64,000 nt of DNA from the NCBI RefSeq assembly GCF_000158095.2, contig NZ_CM011004.1, forward strand, positions 4,648 through 68,647, in the 5' to 3' direction. The position numbers were made by a program, and so were the translations under genes. The notes beneath the pieces are model-generated. The model was not told the origin of the DNA and did no database searches. It saw nothing but the letters and a program-made list of their open reading frames with translations. Position 1 is the stretch's first letter; each line of letters starts with the position of its first letter. The stretch comes from Roseibium alexandrii DFL-11 (GTDB taxonomy: Bacteria > Pseudomonadota > Alphaproteobacteria > Rhizobiales > Stappiaceae). Below are positions 44,689 to 54,014 of the stretch, in pieces.

Positions 44689-46326
44689 ATGGCTACTTCA
44701 GACGATGGTCTTTATGACATCTATCGTTTTTTTAATACTCAGACAGGAGCACACTTCTTTACGTCAAGTGAATCTGAGCGGGACACAGTTCAGAACACGC
44801 TTCCTCAGTTTTCATATGAGGGCAACGTTTTCGACAGTAATGCGGTCGAGGGTGCTACCGGATCGGTCCCCGTGTACCGGTTCTACAATACCAATACCGG
44901 CGTGCATTTTTATACCGCCAGTGAAGATGAAAAGACCCAGGTAGAAAGTCTTCCGGGATTCAATTTTGAGGGCACGTCATACGTTGCGTATGAGACGAGC
45001 ACGAGCGCCACAGAGACCATGCCGCTTTACCGGTTCTACAACACGCAAACCGGCACACACTTCTACACCGTGGACGAAGCAGAAAAAGACAGCATCATCG
45101 CCAACCTTCCACAATACAATTTTGAAGGCGTTGCCTATTACGTTGGCGGCCCTGTGGAAGTGCAGCTTGATCTAACGACGACGAGTGGCGACGCGCAGAC
45201 ACTGGTAGCAAACACTGCGACCTCGAGTTCGTTTAAGATCGGTGGCGGAACCGGTACACCAATCACAACTGATGGCACCGATGCCTCTACCTATTGGACA
45301 GTCACAGGCGTTGAAGCTTCCGATAGATTTGAACTCACAACTACAACTGGACCAACCGGCGGACCAGGGACAAACAATCAAGGAGACGGCGGTAATGGGG
45401 GTGTGACGTTTGATTTCGCACCGCTCACTAACTCCTCATCTAACACGCTCTCACTCACCTTAGCTGGTGGTGTCAATGTCAAAGGGGGCGATGGAGGTAT
45501 CGGGGGTGACAATAGCTTCAGCTCCAGCCGCAGCGGTGATGGCGCAACTGCAATCAACGCTTCAAATTTCGAAACCCTGAACATCACGTCAACCGGGAGT
45601 TCCGCAAACTCTATTCTCGGTGGTTCGGCTGGCTCGAGCGCTGACAACCAGCCCGGAACTGATGGAAAATCGATTGTTCTTGCTACCGGTGCAACAATAT
45701 CAGTTTCAGGAACTCAGGCGCTTGACCTTGGCACCTTGGGTGGAAATGGAACAACCATAAATGCAGGCTCATTCGAAGGAAATTTGAGTGTAATCGCCGA
45801 TAGCGGCAACAACACAATGACCGGTGGGTCAGGTAATGACATGCTCGGCGGTGGAAATGGCCAGGACACGATCACGCTTGGGGGCGGCAGCAATTTTGTT
45901 GTGATTTCCGACGGTGTTGATGTTTTGCTGAGTAATCGTGCGACCACAACCGTGACTGATTTTGAAGCAGGCAGCGACAAGATCAAGGCGAATGCAAACA
46001 ACGATGTTGTCAGTAATCAAAGTGGTGCTGGATCAGCAGTCACAACGACAAACGGCAAGATCACTGACTTCAGTAATGGAAACCAGGCAAACAGCACCTT
46101 GGCGGAAAAACTGGCTCTGATCGAAGATGACGAAGGAGCCGGAAAAATCGGCACCAACGAAGTCGCGTTCTTTGAGCATGGCGGAAACACGTATGTGTAT
46201 TTCGAAAACTCAAGTGAGAATGTGGACAATAACACAAGCTCAGACAGTCATGTCGTTGTCCTTACAGGTGTCACCGGCCTCACCAGCTTGACTGAAACAT
46301 CTGCGGGTGAATTCACGCTGGCATAG
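44689..46326 (+). CDS. Secreted RTX-like protein with N-terminal DUF5648 triplet
   Basis: The protein is 545 residues and has no signal peptide. Residues ~5-160 are three DUF5648 repeats (IYRFFNTQTGAHFFTSSESE; VYRFYNTNTGVHFYTASEDE; LYRFYNTQTGTHFYTVDEAE). Then come Gly/Thr/Ser-rich low-complexity beta segments and RTX-like nonapeptides near residues 370-400 (TGGSGNDMLGGGNGQDTITL) and a VTDFEAGSDKIKA element. It ends AGEFTLA. Unlike the other four proteins of the window the triplet is at the N-terminus, and the C-terminal end lacks the YYVDLA. DNA here is lower in GC than around it. Type I export is likely; function is unknown. Confidence 0.8.
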   Translation: MATSDDGLYDIYRFFNTQTGAHFFTSSESERDTVQNTLPQFSYEGNVFDSNAVEGATGSVPVYRFYNTNTGVHFYTASEDEKTQVESLPGFNFEGTSYVAYETSTSATETMPLYRFYNTQTGTHFYTVDEAEKDSIIANLPQYNFEGVAYYVGGPVEVQLDLTTTSGDAQTLVANTATSSSFKIGGGTGTPITTDGTDASTYWTVTGVEASDRFELTTTTGPTGGPGTNNQGDGGNGGVTFDFAPLTNSSSNTLSLTLAGGVNVKGGDGGIGGDNSFSSSRSGDGATAINASNFETLNITSTGSSANSILGGSAGSSADNQPGTDGKSIVLATGATISVSGTQALDLGTLGGNGTTINAGSFEGNLSVIADSGNNTMTGGSGNDMLGGGNGQDTITLGGGSNFVVISDGVDVLLSNRATTTVTDFEAGSDKIKANANNDVVSNQSGAGSAVTTTNGKITDFSNGNQANSTLAEKLALIEDDEGAGKIGTNEVAFFEHGGNTYVYFENSSENVDNNTSSDSHVVVLTGVTGLTSLTETSAGEFTLA

Positions 46327-46352
46327 TCTCAATCATACGCTATCGCATATGG

Positions 46353-46385
46353 AAACAGGCGCTTTATCAAGTGCCTGTTTTTGCA
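46353..46385 (+). terminator. Rho-independent terminator after the N-terminal-triplet RTX gene
   Basis: AAACAGGC(G)CTT and AAG(T)GCCTGTTT form a stem of about 11 pairs with one mismatch around a short TATC loop, followed by a T run. It lies about 27 bases beyond the stop at 46326. Confidence 0.85.
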
Positions 46386-46443
46386 TTCAGATTTTGCACT
46401 TTTCATTATTGAATCGGACGTGACCCGAGCGAAATAGATAATC

Positions 46444-46485
46444 AAAAAAGGTCATCAGCCATCTGGCCCGGGGGCCAGAATGGCT
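46444..46485 (-). terminator. Possible terminator of the C-terminal-triplet RTX gene
   Basis: AGCCAT(CT)GGCC and GGCC(AGA)ATGGCT (46457-46485) form a long GC-rich hairpin 26 bases past the stop at 46512. A run of six T follows on the minus strand, but about eight bases after the stem, further than ideal. Confidence 0.5.
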
Positions 46486-46511
46486 AAAGAAACGTCCGTC
46501 TGTGATACAAA

Positions 46512-48266
46512 TCAGACAAAGTCGACGTAGTAGGCAACACCTTCATCGTTGAACTGCGGCAGATTGGCGTTGATGCTCTCGCGTTCTTCCGGGCTTGCGG
46601 TGTAGACGTGCCCGCCGTTGTCCGTGTTGAAGAACCGGAACAGCTCCGTGTTGGTGCCGTTGTCTTCCCCATAGGCGTAGTAGGCGATGCCTTCATAATT
46701 GAGCGACGGACTGTTTTCGATCAGGTTTAACCTCTCATCCGCGCTCGCCGTATAGAAGTGCGTGCCTGAGTCCGTGTTGAAGAACCTGTAGACGGCGATG
46801 CCGGTGTCGGCATTGGCGTTGGTGCTGAAAACGGCACCTTCGAAGCTCATCACCTCATTGTTGGCGATCACATAGTCTTTTTCCTCCGCACTTGCGGTGA
46901 AGAAATGTGTGCCGGTTTCGGTATTGAAGAAGCGGAAGATTTCCGTGGTGCCCGTGTCCGTGACCGGATCGCAGCTGTAGTCCGCCAATGCAAACAGGCC
47001 ATCTTCGAACTTCACGAACTCAACATCCCGCAGAAGATCCCGGTCTCCGAAGTCGCCAACAGCAATGAGGTCGTTGCAATCATCGACAAAGACATCGTTA
47101 ACCGACCCCTGGGCATAGTAAATGTCGTTGCCCGCGCCGCCGACCACATAGGATGCAAGGCCCGTGTCATAGAGTTTGTCGTGGCCGTCTGTTCCAGCTT
47201 GCTGGTTCAAGATCCGCAGACCGCCTTCATTCGGCAGAACGATGACGGTGCCGCCGGTTACGCCATCGAGACCAAGCTGCGTTTCGAACGTTCCGTCGTT
47301 ATCCAGGTCCATCTCCAGGGTGGATCCCGTGCCGTTGGCTGTCAGCTTCACCTGGTTCGCGTTCGAGATACCTCCGATATCGATTTTCTCGCCGTATTCG
47401 TAGTCGGTGATCTTTTCACCCGCAGCAATATCGCCGTCCAAGAACACGAAGATGTCGTCGCCTTCACCACCCGTCAGCGTGTCGGCATCGGCACCGCCGC
47501 GCAGCGTGTCGTTGCCGGTTCCGCCGTTCAGAGTATCGGCTCCTTCTTCTCCGGCCAGGTAGTCATTGTCCGCGCCGCCGTTCAAGGTGTCGTTGCCGAG
47601 ACCGCCATGAAGCTCGTCATCGCCGGCATCGCCATTCAGGGTGTCGTTGCCGCGGCCACCGCCGATGAGGTCCGGCCCGTCGCCGCCGTTCAAGGTGTCG
47701 TCGCCGTCACCGCCGATGATCGTGTCGGCACCGGCTGCGGCAAAGACAACATCATTGCCCGCGAGTGCAAAGATGATGTCGAGACCGTCCGTGCCTTCAT
47801 GGAAGCCGATGTCTTCCAGATCGATCATCGTCGCTTCGGATTGAGGCGGTTCGACATAGGTCACGCTGGTTTGAGCAGCCTGTTTGATCTTGATGGTCGT
47901 CGTGGGGGTGGAGCAGCAATTGGCATCGACTTGCAGCTGGCCACGCTTGTCACCGTCTAGAATAATTGTGCGGTCAACGGTCCCATCCTTGTCGAGGTCA
48001 AGCTTCAGCCGAGTCTGATTGTTGGTCGCGTCGTATTCCAGCGAAACATTAGCATCGACCAGCCGAACACCGGTGATGTCGATCTCCTCCTCGAATTCGT
48101 AATCGGTAATCCGATCACCATCATCTAATGTGTCGCGATTGAAGTTATTTGGGTAATCTGTATGAAATGAAAACTGATCCTTACCTGCACCACCGGTAAG
48201 AACATCTGCGCCTTTTGTGCCGGATACATAATCGTCTTCGTCTGTTGGTGTATTCGTGCTTGGCAT
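46512..48266 (-). CDS. RTX calcium-binding protein with C-terminal DUF5648 triplet
   Basis: The protein is 584 residues. There is no signal peptide. It begins with one RTX block (VSGTKGADVLTGGAGKDQ) and has about ten tandem GGxGxDxLx nonapeptides around residues 155-270. Flanking them are two copies of a module with E-(K/E)-I-D-I-x-G and LDLDKDGT or MDLDNDGTF (EF-like). The last ~150 residues are three DUF5648 repeats (IFRFFNTETGTHFFTASAEE; VYRFFNTDSGTHFYTASADE; LFRFFNTDNGGHVYTASPEE), ending YYVDFV, a D-plus-hydrophobic tail typical of some type I substrates. Start ATG 48266 has GGAGGAG upstream. Secreted, calcium-binding; function unknown. Confidence 0.84.
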   Translation of the reverse strand: MPSTNTPTDEDDYVSGTKGADVLTGGAGKDQFSFHTDYPNNFNRDTLDDGDRITDYEFEEEIDITGVRLVDANVSLEYDATNNQTRLKLDLDKDGTVDRTIILDGDKRGQLQVDANCCSTPTTTIKIKQAAQTSVTYVEPPQSEATMIDLEDIGFHEGTDGLDIIFALAGNDVVFAAAGADTIIGGDGDDTLNGGDGPDLIGGGRGNDTLNGDAGDDELHGGLGNDTLNGGADNDYLAGEEGADTLNGGTGNDTLRGGADADTLTGGEGDDIFVFLDGDIAAGEKITDYEYGEKIDIGGISNANQVKLTANGTGSTLEMDLDNDGTFETQLGLDGVTGGTVIVLPNEGGLRILNQQAGTDGHDKLYDTGLASYVVGGAGNDIYYAQGSVNDVFVDDCNDLIAVGDFGDRDLLRDVEFVKFEDGLFALADYSCDPVTDTGTTEIFRFFNTETGTHFFTASAEEKDYVIANNEVMSFEGAVFSTNANADTGIAVYRFFNTDSGTHFYTASADERLNLIENSPSLNYEGIAYYAYGEDNGTNTELFRFFNTDNGGHVYTASPEERESINANLPQFNDEGVAYYVDFV

Positions 48267-48622
48267 TTTCTCCTCCTATGTCTGGAATACACTAAGAGAA
48301 TACACGAATACGGGTGTTGTTCTGTGTTTTGGATCACGAAATTACTTTACGGAATATTCGTAGTTTTCGCAGGAATCCTGATTGCGCGATCGAAAGGCGT
48401 ATCGCGTCTCCCAAACCTCTGCCCTCCCGCACGCTGCAGCGCTTAGGTTCGGGGGAATGAAGCAAAGGAGACCCCGGCTCAAGGCCGGGGAGGCGGGCTG
48501 ACACGAATGCAGGCCATGGGCCGGAGTGGCCGCGGCATATGGCAAGGCCTGGCCAGCCGCGGTAGGCCGGTTGAGTGAGACAATTGAGATGCGCTCCAAC
48601 TGGAACGGGCGTACGCTCGGGA
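48267..48622. other. Intergenic region upstream of the RTX gene
   Basis: No gene is seen in these 356 bases. A GC-rich hairpin CCCCGGC-TCAAG-GCCGGGG lies at 48472-48490; it may be the terminator or a stray repeat downstream of the Nudix gene (stop at 48623), though no T run follows. The end near 48267 is the promoter region of the RTX gene. Confidence 0.5.
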
Positions 48623-49150
48623 TTATTCAGACATGCTCAAAAGACCGAGCGCGGCGACCGTTGGGGCATCCTTGATGCCGCCTGAGCGGATCAAGTCGGT
48701 GATCTCAGCGCGGGTGAATGCGGCCGTTGCCATATCCTGCTCGGCATTCTCGCGGTTGACCTCGCCGGGCGTCAGCCCTTCGGCGAGAAAAATATCAAAT
48801 CCCTGATTGGAAAAACCATAGGCCTCGAAAAGATGGCCCAGCTTCGTCAATGACGTGGCCTTGAAGCCGGTTTCCTCTTCCAGCTCGCCAAGGGCTACCT
48901 GTTCAAGATCGGCGTTCTGTACGCCCTCCCAGGACCCTTGCGGAAACTCCCAGTAGCGGCCGCCGACAGGATAACGGTACTGCTCAACAAGTTGAAACCG
49001 GCCGTCGTCATGGCGCGGGATGATCAGCGCGAAATCCGGTTTGTCGACAAGGCCATAAATGCCCTCCGATCCGTCCGGAAACCGCACGGCATCCTCATGC
49101 ACCTGCATCCACCGGTTCTTGTAGACGGTTTTCCGGGAGAGTTTATTCAT
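48623..49150 (-). CDS. Nudix hydrolase
   Basis: The protein is 175 residues. The fold's conserved elements are visible: RYWEFPQGSWEG, then the Nudix box around ALGELEEETGF, in which the usual REL is GEL, so the Arg that helps orient the helix is missing. The Glu ligands of EExxGF are kept. Substrates of such proteins include ADP-ribose, NAD and nucleoside diphosphate sugars, and the last is tempting beside a polysaccharide locus (inference). Start ATG 49150 (MNKLSRKTVYKNRW). Confidence 0.82.
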   Translation of the reverse strand: MNKLSRKTVYKNRWMQVHEDAVRFPDGSEGIYGLVDKPDFALIIPRHDDGRFQLVEQYRYPVGGRYWEFPQGSWEGVQNADLEQVALGELEEETGFKATSLTKLGHLFEAYGFSNQGFDIFLAEGLTPGEVNRENAEQDMATAAFTRAEITDLIRSGGIKDAPTVAALGLLSMSE

Positions 49151-49330
49151 TCGAACAATGTACCGTAACTTCGTGACGAACCAAGTTCGGATCGTGAGGT
49201 TGAGGCTTCGGCAAGGAATGGTGTTTCGAGCATTTTCTGCCGTGGTTAAAAAACCATAAAGTCATTGAGATAGGTCATATTCATAATTTCATTATTATGA
49301 ATATATTCCTCCAACCTGATGGAGGAGCAA

Positions 49331-50413
49331 ATGGTTGAGATCTTCAAAAACGATACAGTAGCCACTGCGACAGATTTGGGCACACTGGCGTTCGCCAGCA
49401 ATCTGCCGACGGATGTCATCGCCAAAACCAACATCTGGACATTCGATCATGTCTTCAGCGTCATAGATCCGCCAATCAGTGGCGATATTTACGACTACTA
49501 TAGTTTCGATCCCTATCAACTGGCTTCAGTCCGGGTCAACTTCACAGCAAACTCCACGGGCGATTATGCAAATCTTGTAACTGTGATCCCCGTTCAGGGG
49601 GTCTCCAAGATTGAAGGCCGCCTCAGTGGCGTCTGGACCGGCGGTGAGCATGTCAGCTCTCCTTACGAGATTGCCGGTGAGACGTTTATTGACAACAATC
49701 TCGACGTCTTCAAGGCAGCTAATCCTCAGATTGATACGACCGCGCTTTCCTGGGGCCGAGATGAGTTTCCAGATTCCGAAGCAATTTGGTATCTGACTGG
49801 AGAAACCGTTATTCTTGAGGTAACTGGGTTCGAATTTGACGGCACAACAGATCAAATCATTGCCAATGGAAACAACCCTGAGCAGGTAGATTATCGCTTA
49901 GCTATAAACCCCCATGTCGGTGACATCCCGGATGTCACATTACCGGTTGATACGCCAGACGCAGACAACAGCCCGTACGAAGTCTACCGCTTCTTTAACA
50001 CGCTAACGGGGTCCCATTTTTTCACCACAAGCACAACCGAGCGGGACTCGATCATCACTAATACGCCGACCATGACTTATGAAGGCAACGTGTTCGACTC
50101 CAATGCCACTGCGGAAAATGGCGGATCGGCAGTCTATAGGTTCTATAACACTGCTACCGGAACGCATTTCTATACCGCTAACGCGGAAGAAGCCGCCAAC
50201 ATCTCTTCGAACCTGCCGCATTTCAATGCTGAAGGCATTGTCTATTACGCGCATTCAGCAAGCGACAGTGGCGGAACGGCCCTTTACCGGTTTTACAACA
50301 CATCGAACGACAGCCACTTTTTCACGACGTCTGTGACTGAACGCGACAACATCATCAGCACTCTCGGTCACTACAACTACGAAGGTGTTGCCTATTACGT
50401 AGATCTGGCATGA
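49331..50413 (+). CDS. Probable secreted protein with unknown N-terminal domain and C-terminal DUF5648 triplet
   Basis: The protein is about 360 residues. Residues 1-215 are an unfamiliar domain (TDLGTLAFASNLPTDVIAK; ISGDIYDYYSFDP) with a pattern reminiscent of bacterial pre-peptidase or PPC-like beta domains; I do not assign it. Three DUF5648 repeats fill ~220-360 (YRFFNTLTGSHFFTTSTTE; YRFYNTATGTHFYTANAEE; YRFYNTSNDSHFFTTSVTE) and it ends YYVDLA. No signal peptide is seen. ATG 49331 is preferred because GGAGGAG lies just upstream; ATG 49319 is possible. A hairpin follows the gene at 50462-50488. Confidence 0.78.
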   Translation: MVEIFKNDTVATATDLGTLAFASNLPTDVIAKTNIWTFDHVFSVIDPPISGDIYDYYSFDPYQLASVRVNFTANSTGDYANLVTVIPVQGVSKIEGRLSGVWTGGEHVSSPYEIAGETFIDNNLDVFKAANPQIDTTALSWGRDEFPDSEAIWYLTGETVILEVTGFEFDGTTDQIIANGNNPEQVDYRLAINPHVGDIPDVTLPVDTPDADNSPYEVYRFFNTLTGSHFFTTSTTERDSIITNTPTMTYEGNVFDSNATAENGGSAVYRFYNTATGTHFYTANAEEAANISSNLPHFNAEGIVYYAHSASDSGGTALYRFYNTSNDSHFFTTSVTERDNIISTLGHYNYEGVAYYVDLA

Positions 50414-50461
50414 CCCTCATTGCTTTAGAGGCCGCAAAATGTTGCAACCGCCAGGCCATAA

Positions 50462-50488
50462 AACTGTTGGGTGTTCAACATCCAACAG
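50462..50488. terminator. Hairpin between convergent genes
   Basis: ACTGTTGG-g-TGTT-c-AACA-t-CCAACAGT is a near-perfect 27-bp inverted repeat. It lies about 50 bases past the stop of the DUF5648 gene and 120 before the stop of the large glycosyltransferase gene. No clear T run follows, so it may be a terminator of unusual type or a regulatory palindrome. Confidence 0.45.
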
Positions 50489-50607
50489 TGTGCTGGTTTC
50501 CGTAGGCTTCGATCCCATCATAAGCCTTTCAACGACCTGATCGAGATAAGAACCGCCTCCGACAATTGTCAGAATTTAAGTCCGTCTAGTGAAACCCGCG
50601 TGTCGCC

Positions 50608-53600
50608 TTACTCCGTCAACAGCCGTGCGACAGTGGCATCGAACTGATCCGGCGCGCAATCTTCTGCAAGCTTTTGAAGGCTGCCGGCGCGGATCTTGGT
50701 CCAGAGCTCTTCATCCTGATAAAGGCGCGCGATCTGGGCGGCGAATTCCGTAGCATCCTTGCCAACGAGAATGGCCTCATCATGAGCCCAGCCCAGTTGG
50801 CGCGCAATCAGCTCGGTGGCGACACAAGGAAGGCCGTGTGCAGCGGCTTCATGAACCTTGTGCGGGATACCGGCCGCATAGCGCGTTGGGGCAATGAAGA
50901 TCCGGCTCTGATCATAGATCTCATCCAGGTTCTCCACCCGTCCGAGCAAATGGATATGCTCGGAGGCGAGCGTCTGGACCGTCCCAGATTCCACCTTGCC
51001 GACCACCTGCAAGGTGAGCGGCTGCTCAAGGCTGAGATTGACCTTGGGTAGAACCTCATTGGCAAACCAGACGAGGCTGTCAACGTTCGGCGTGTCATCG
51101 GCAACAAGGGCACCGACGAACAAAAGATTGCGGCGTGCTGAGAACGGCACATCGCTCGGTTTTGCTTCCAGTTTGTGCCCGAGGATCTCGACCACAGCCT
51201 TACCGCCGCCCCGGAAACTCTTGGCTTCTTCGCCAGAAACCGTTGCAATGATGCTTGCCGGTTGAGCAAGCGAGATTTCTTCGCTTACCAGCGTAGTCGC
51301 ACGGTCCATGGACATTGGCTTGCCCAACATCTCGGCTTTTGAGATGTCTCGGTTGGCAAAAACGGCCTCTGCGTCATAGACGATGCGAACACCGCTAAAG
51401 GCATCGGGGTTCTTGTCGAAAATCTTCTTGAAAATCGCCATATTGTGCGGCCGGCTGATGATCAAGACATCATATCGCGCAGCGTTCTGGACCAGATACT
51501 CCTCAAACCCGGTGACGCCAAATCCGCGTGCAATTTCCACGTTGTCTGGAAGTGATGCGTAGATGCTGTCCCAGGCATCATATGGGAATTGGAGCGGGTA
51601 GTGGGTCAGATTGTGACCCATTGCAATAATCGCCTCCACTATATCCGCGGCCCGCGGATAACCGCTTCCCATATGCCGGTAAGGCACCCGGTCATCGACC
51701 ATGAGAACGGAGAGCGCATTTTTCCGGCCGCGGATCCGGGCCTTGGAGATGTTGTCTTCCGAGGGTGCATATTGCGCGGCCAGGGAGTCCTTGTGCCGCT
51801 CCTTGAAGACAATGTGATTTTTCTGCTGTTGCGCAATCGCCCAGTCGCTTTTGGCCGCACTGCCGAATTCAAAGTGGTCGATGATGGCCTTCGGGTCATA
51901 AACAACCCGGTAGCCCTTCTCCCACAAACGCATGCAGTAGTCGGTTTCTTCGTAATAAGCCGGCGCATAAATCGTGTCGAAACCGCCGAGCTCTTCCCAG
52001 ACTTTCTTGGGCGTCAGCAGGAAGGCACCGGAACAATAGTCGACATCACGGACGAACATGACATGCGGCGCATCTTCGTCGTCGCCGCGCGCATAACCGA
52101 GGCAAGTGCCGTCGTTCCAGACAATGCTGCCCGCCTCTTGCAGGCGGCCATCCAACAGCATGATCCGGCCACCAACGGCGCCGATGCCCGGGTCCGAGTC
52201 CAGGCGTTTGATCGCAGCCTCGAGAGTGCCTGGCCGCATGGTGGCATCGTTGTTGAAGAGCAGAATGTGCTCACCACGTGCCATCTCAGCCGCCTGGTTC
52301 ACCGCCAGAAGGAACCCGACATTCTCATCGTTCTTGACGATCTTTGCACCCTTGACCTTTTCAAGCAGCTCGTGCGTGCGGTCCGAGGAGGCATTGTCGA
52401 TGATGATCACCTCAAGCGTGACATCGCGCTCCGACTGGAGGGACTTCAGGCAGGGCAGGGTCAGTTCGGCATTGTTGTAAAGAACCAGAATGATCGACAC
52501 CTTGGGCGAGAAGGCGTTTGGCAGTCTCACCAGATCTTCACTTTCAAGGAACTCGTTCAAACGGTCCTTTTGGAAGCTTCTGAAAAGGTCCTTGGTTCCA
52601 TGGCCGCTAAGAGCAGCGATTTCCGTTATGATCGGCGCAACATTCTGCGTCGTAGCAGGTGCTCCGGACAGCGCGCGTGTGACCAAGGGTGTCACTTCAG
52701 CAGGATCAATGTTCGTCAGATCCTGGCCAATGAAGTAATGCGGAGTATGCTCGTCCTGGAATTTTTGGCGTTCCGTCTCTTCAAAACGCCGTATTCGCGA
52801 CGCTGTAATCTTATCGACCACCTTCTGACCACCGGGAACAAGCGGCAGCACCTTTCGCGCCACATGCCAGCCAAATTTTACAACCGGCTTTAGACCCGCC
52901 TTCAATCCGGCAAAATTACGGGACCGCACGTAGCGCAACGGTTTCGTAACCTTCCAGCTTGTGGAGTTTCTTAGAGCAAAAATTTCCGACTGCAGGGCTT
53001 GCGCCAGATTCGAAAGTTTCTCGATCTCGGCATTCTTTAGATCCAGTTCGACGAAGACTTCCGCAAGTTTTGCTTCCTGCGTTTTGAAGTCTGCAAACAA
53101 TCGGCGCAGTTCATCGCGTAGGGCCGCAGACTCATCCAATCGACTTTGCAAGATTGTATTCAAGAACTCATTATCCCAGCGCATTTTGCTTTGCTGGTCG
53201 TTCACCGAAGTTTCCATCACGGTCAGACGGTCGCGGATGCGGCTTTCTTCCGTTTCCCAGATCAGCCGGTTGCCGATATTGGCAAAGAAGTCGTGCACTT
53301 CGCCGCGCAAGGGGTCTTTCAGGCCGCAGAGCCAGGAAAGGGCAGGGGGCGGGGTCTCACCAACACACAGAACACCGAGGCCGTTGCTGTGGGTGAATTC
53401 AAAGTGCGGGTACTTCTTGGTCAGTTCTTCCCACAGTGCCCAGACGCCGAAGTCGCCGTGGCGCACCACCGTGTCGTGAAACAGGATCACGCCCGATTTG
53501 CTCATTTTCGGCAAATAGGCCTCAAAGTCCGCCTTCACCGCGTCGTAGGTGTGCAGGCCGTCAATATGCAGAAGATCGATGGAGCCGTCGTCGAAATCCT

Positions 53601-53961
53601 GGGCAGCATCAGCAAACCATTTCTGCACCAGCGTGGAGAAAGAGCTGTAAAGCGGGCCGTGATAGGCAGACAGCGCCTTTAGAACCTGATCTCCATAAAA
53701 CCCAGCCTGGTGATCCCCCTCCCAGGCATCAACGCCGTAGCATTTCGTGTTGGTCCCAAAGCGCTCCACGCTCTCACAGAAGGTGCAGTAGGACGCTCCT
53801 TCATGGACGCCCAGTTCAACGAGCACCCCCGGTTTGGCCGCGGCAACAATCCAGCGCGCAAACGGCAGGTGGCCATGCCACGCCGTTGTTTGCGTCAGAT
53901 GTTTCGGCTTTGCAAAAAGCGGCGCCGTAATCTCAAAAGACAGGAACTGGTCAGCGGACAT
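50608..53961 (-). CDS. Giant fusion protein: methyltransferase, coiled coil, GT2 and GT4 glycosyltransferase domains
   Basis: The protein is 1117 residues. Residues ~1-210: class I methyltransferase (Methyltransf_24 like; GVLVELGVHEGASYCTFCES, IDLLHIDGLHTYDAVKADFE). ~240-330: coiled coil (AKLAEVFVELDLKNAEIEKL). ~485-740: GT2 (VSIILVLYNNAELTLPCLKS, LLFNNDATMRPGTLEAAI with NDA, DYCSGAFLLTPKKVWEELGG). ~750-1117: a GT-B type GT4 enzyme (LSVLMVDDRVPYRHMGSGY; LLFVGALVADDTPNVDSLVW; FIAPTRYAAGIPHKVHEAAA with the EAAAHGLP donor loop). So one chain may add a sugar, extend and methylate the glycan, as seen in chain-length-controlling modules of ABC-exported polysaccharides. It is the last gene of the wzm-wzt operon. 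Confidence 0.85.
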   Translation of the reverse strand: MSADQFLSFEITAPLFAKPKHLTQTTAWHGHLPFARWIVAAAKPGVLVELGVHEGASYCTFCESVERFGTNTKCYGVDAWEGDHQAGFYGDQVLKALSAYHGPLYSSFSTLVQKWFADAAQDFDDGSIDLLHIDGLHTYDAVKADFEAYLPKMSKSGVILFHDTVVRHGDFGVWALWEELTKKYPHFEFTHSNGLGVLCVGETPPPALSWLCGLKDPLRGEVHDFFANIGNRLIWETEESRIRDRLTVMETSVNDQQSKMRWDNEFLNTILQSRLDESAALRDELRRLFADFKTQEAKLAEVFVELDLKNAEIEKLSNLAQALQSEIFALRNSTSWKVTKPLRYVRSRNFAGLKAGLKPVVKFGWHVARKVLPLVPGGQKVVDKITASRIRRFEETERQKFQDEHTPHYFIGQDLTNIDPAEVTPLVTRALSGAPATTQNVAPIITEIAALSGHGTKDLFRSFQKDRLNEFLESEDLVRLPNAFSPKVSIILVLYNNAELTLPCLKSLQSERDVTLEVIIIDNASSDRTHELLEKVKGAKIVKNDENVGFLLAVNQAAEMARGEHILLFNNDATMRPGTLEAAIKRLDSDPGIGAVGGRIMLLDGRLQEAGSIVWNDGTCLGYARGDDEDAPHVMFVRDVDYCSGAFLLTPKKVWEELGGFDTIYAPAYYEETDYCMRLWEKGYRVVYDPKAIIDHFEFGSAAKSDWAIAQQQKNHIVFKERHKDSLAAQYAPSEDNISKARIRGRKNALSVLMVDDRVPYRHMGSGYPRAADIVEAIIAMGHNLTHYPLQFPYDAWDSIYASLPDNVEIARGFGVTGFEEYLVQNAARYDVLIISRPHNMAIFKKIFDKNPDAFSGVRIVYDAEAVFANRDISKAEMLGKPMSMDRATTLVSEEISLAQPASIIATVSGEEAKSFRGGGKAVVEILGHKLEAKPSDVPFSARRNLLFVGALVADDTPNVDSLVWFANEVLPKVNLSLEQPLTLQVVGKVESGTVQTLASEHIHLLGRVENLDEIYDQSRIFIAPTRYAAGIPHKVHEAAAHGLPCVATELIARQLGWAHDEAILVGKDATEFAAQIARLYQDEELWTKIRAGSLQKLAEDCAPDQFDATVARLLTE

Positions 53962-54014
53962 TGGGAACTCGGTCTGGGGAGGAACTAAGAAAGTTGGGAC
54001 AATCGGACGGCGGT

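Noticed and set aside
47400..47850. Tandem repeat that could be mistaken for a CRISPR array.
   Set aside because: The repeats are in frame and encode GGxGxDxLx nonapeptides of an RTX domain; there are no unique spacers of constant length.
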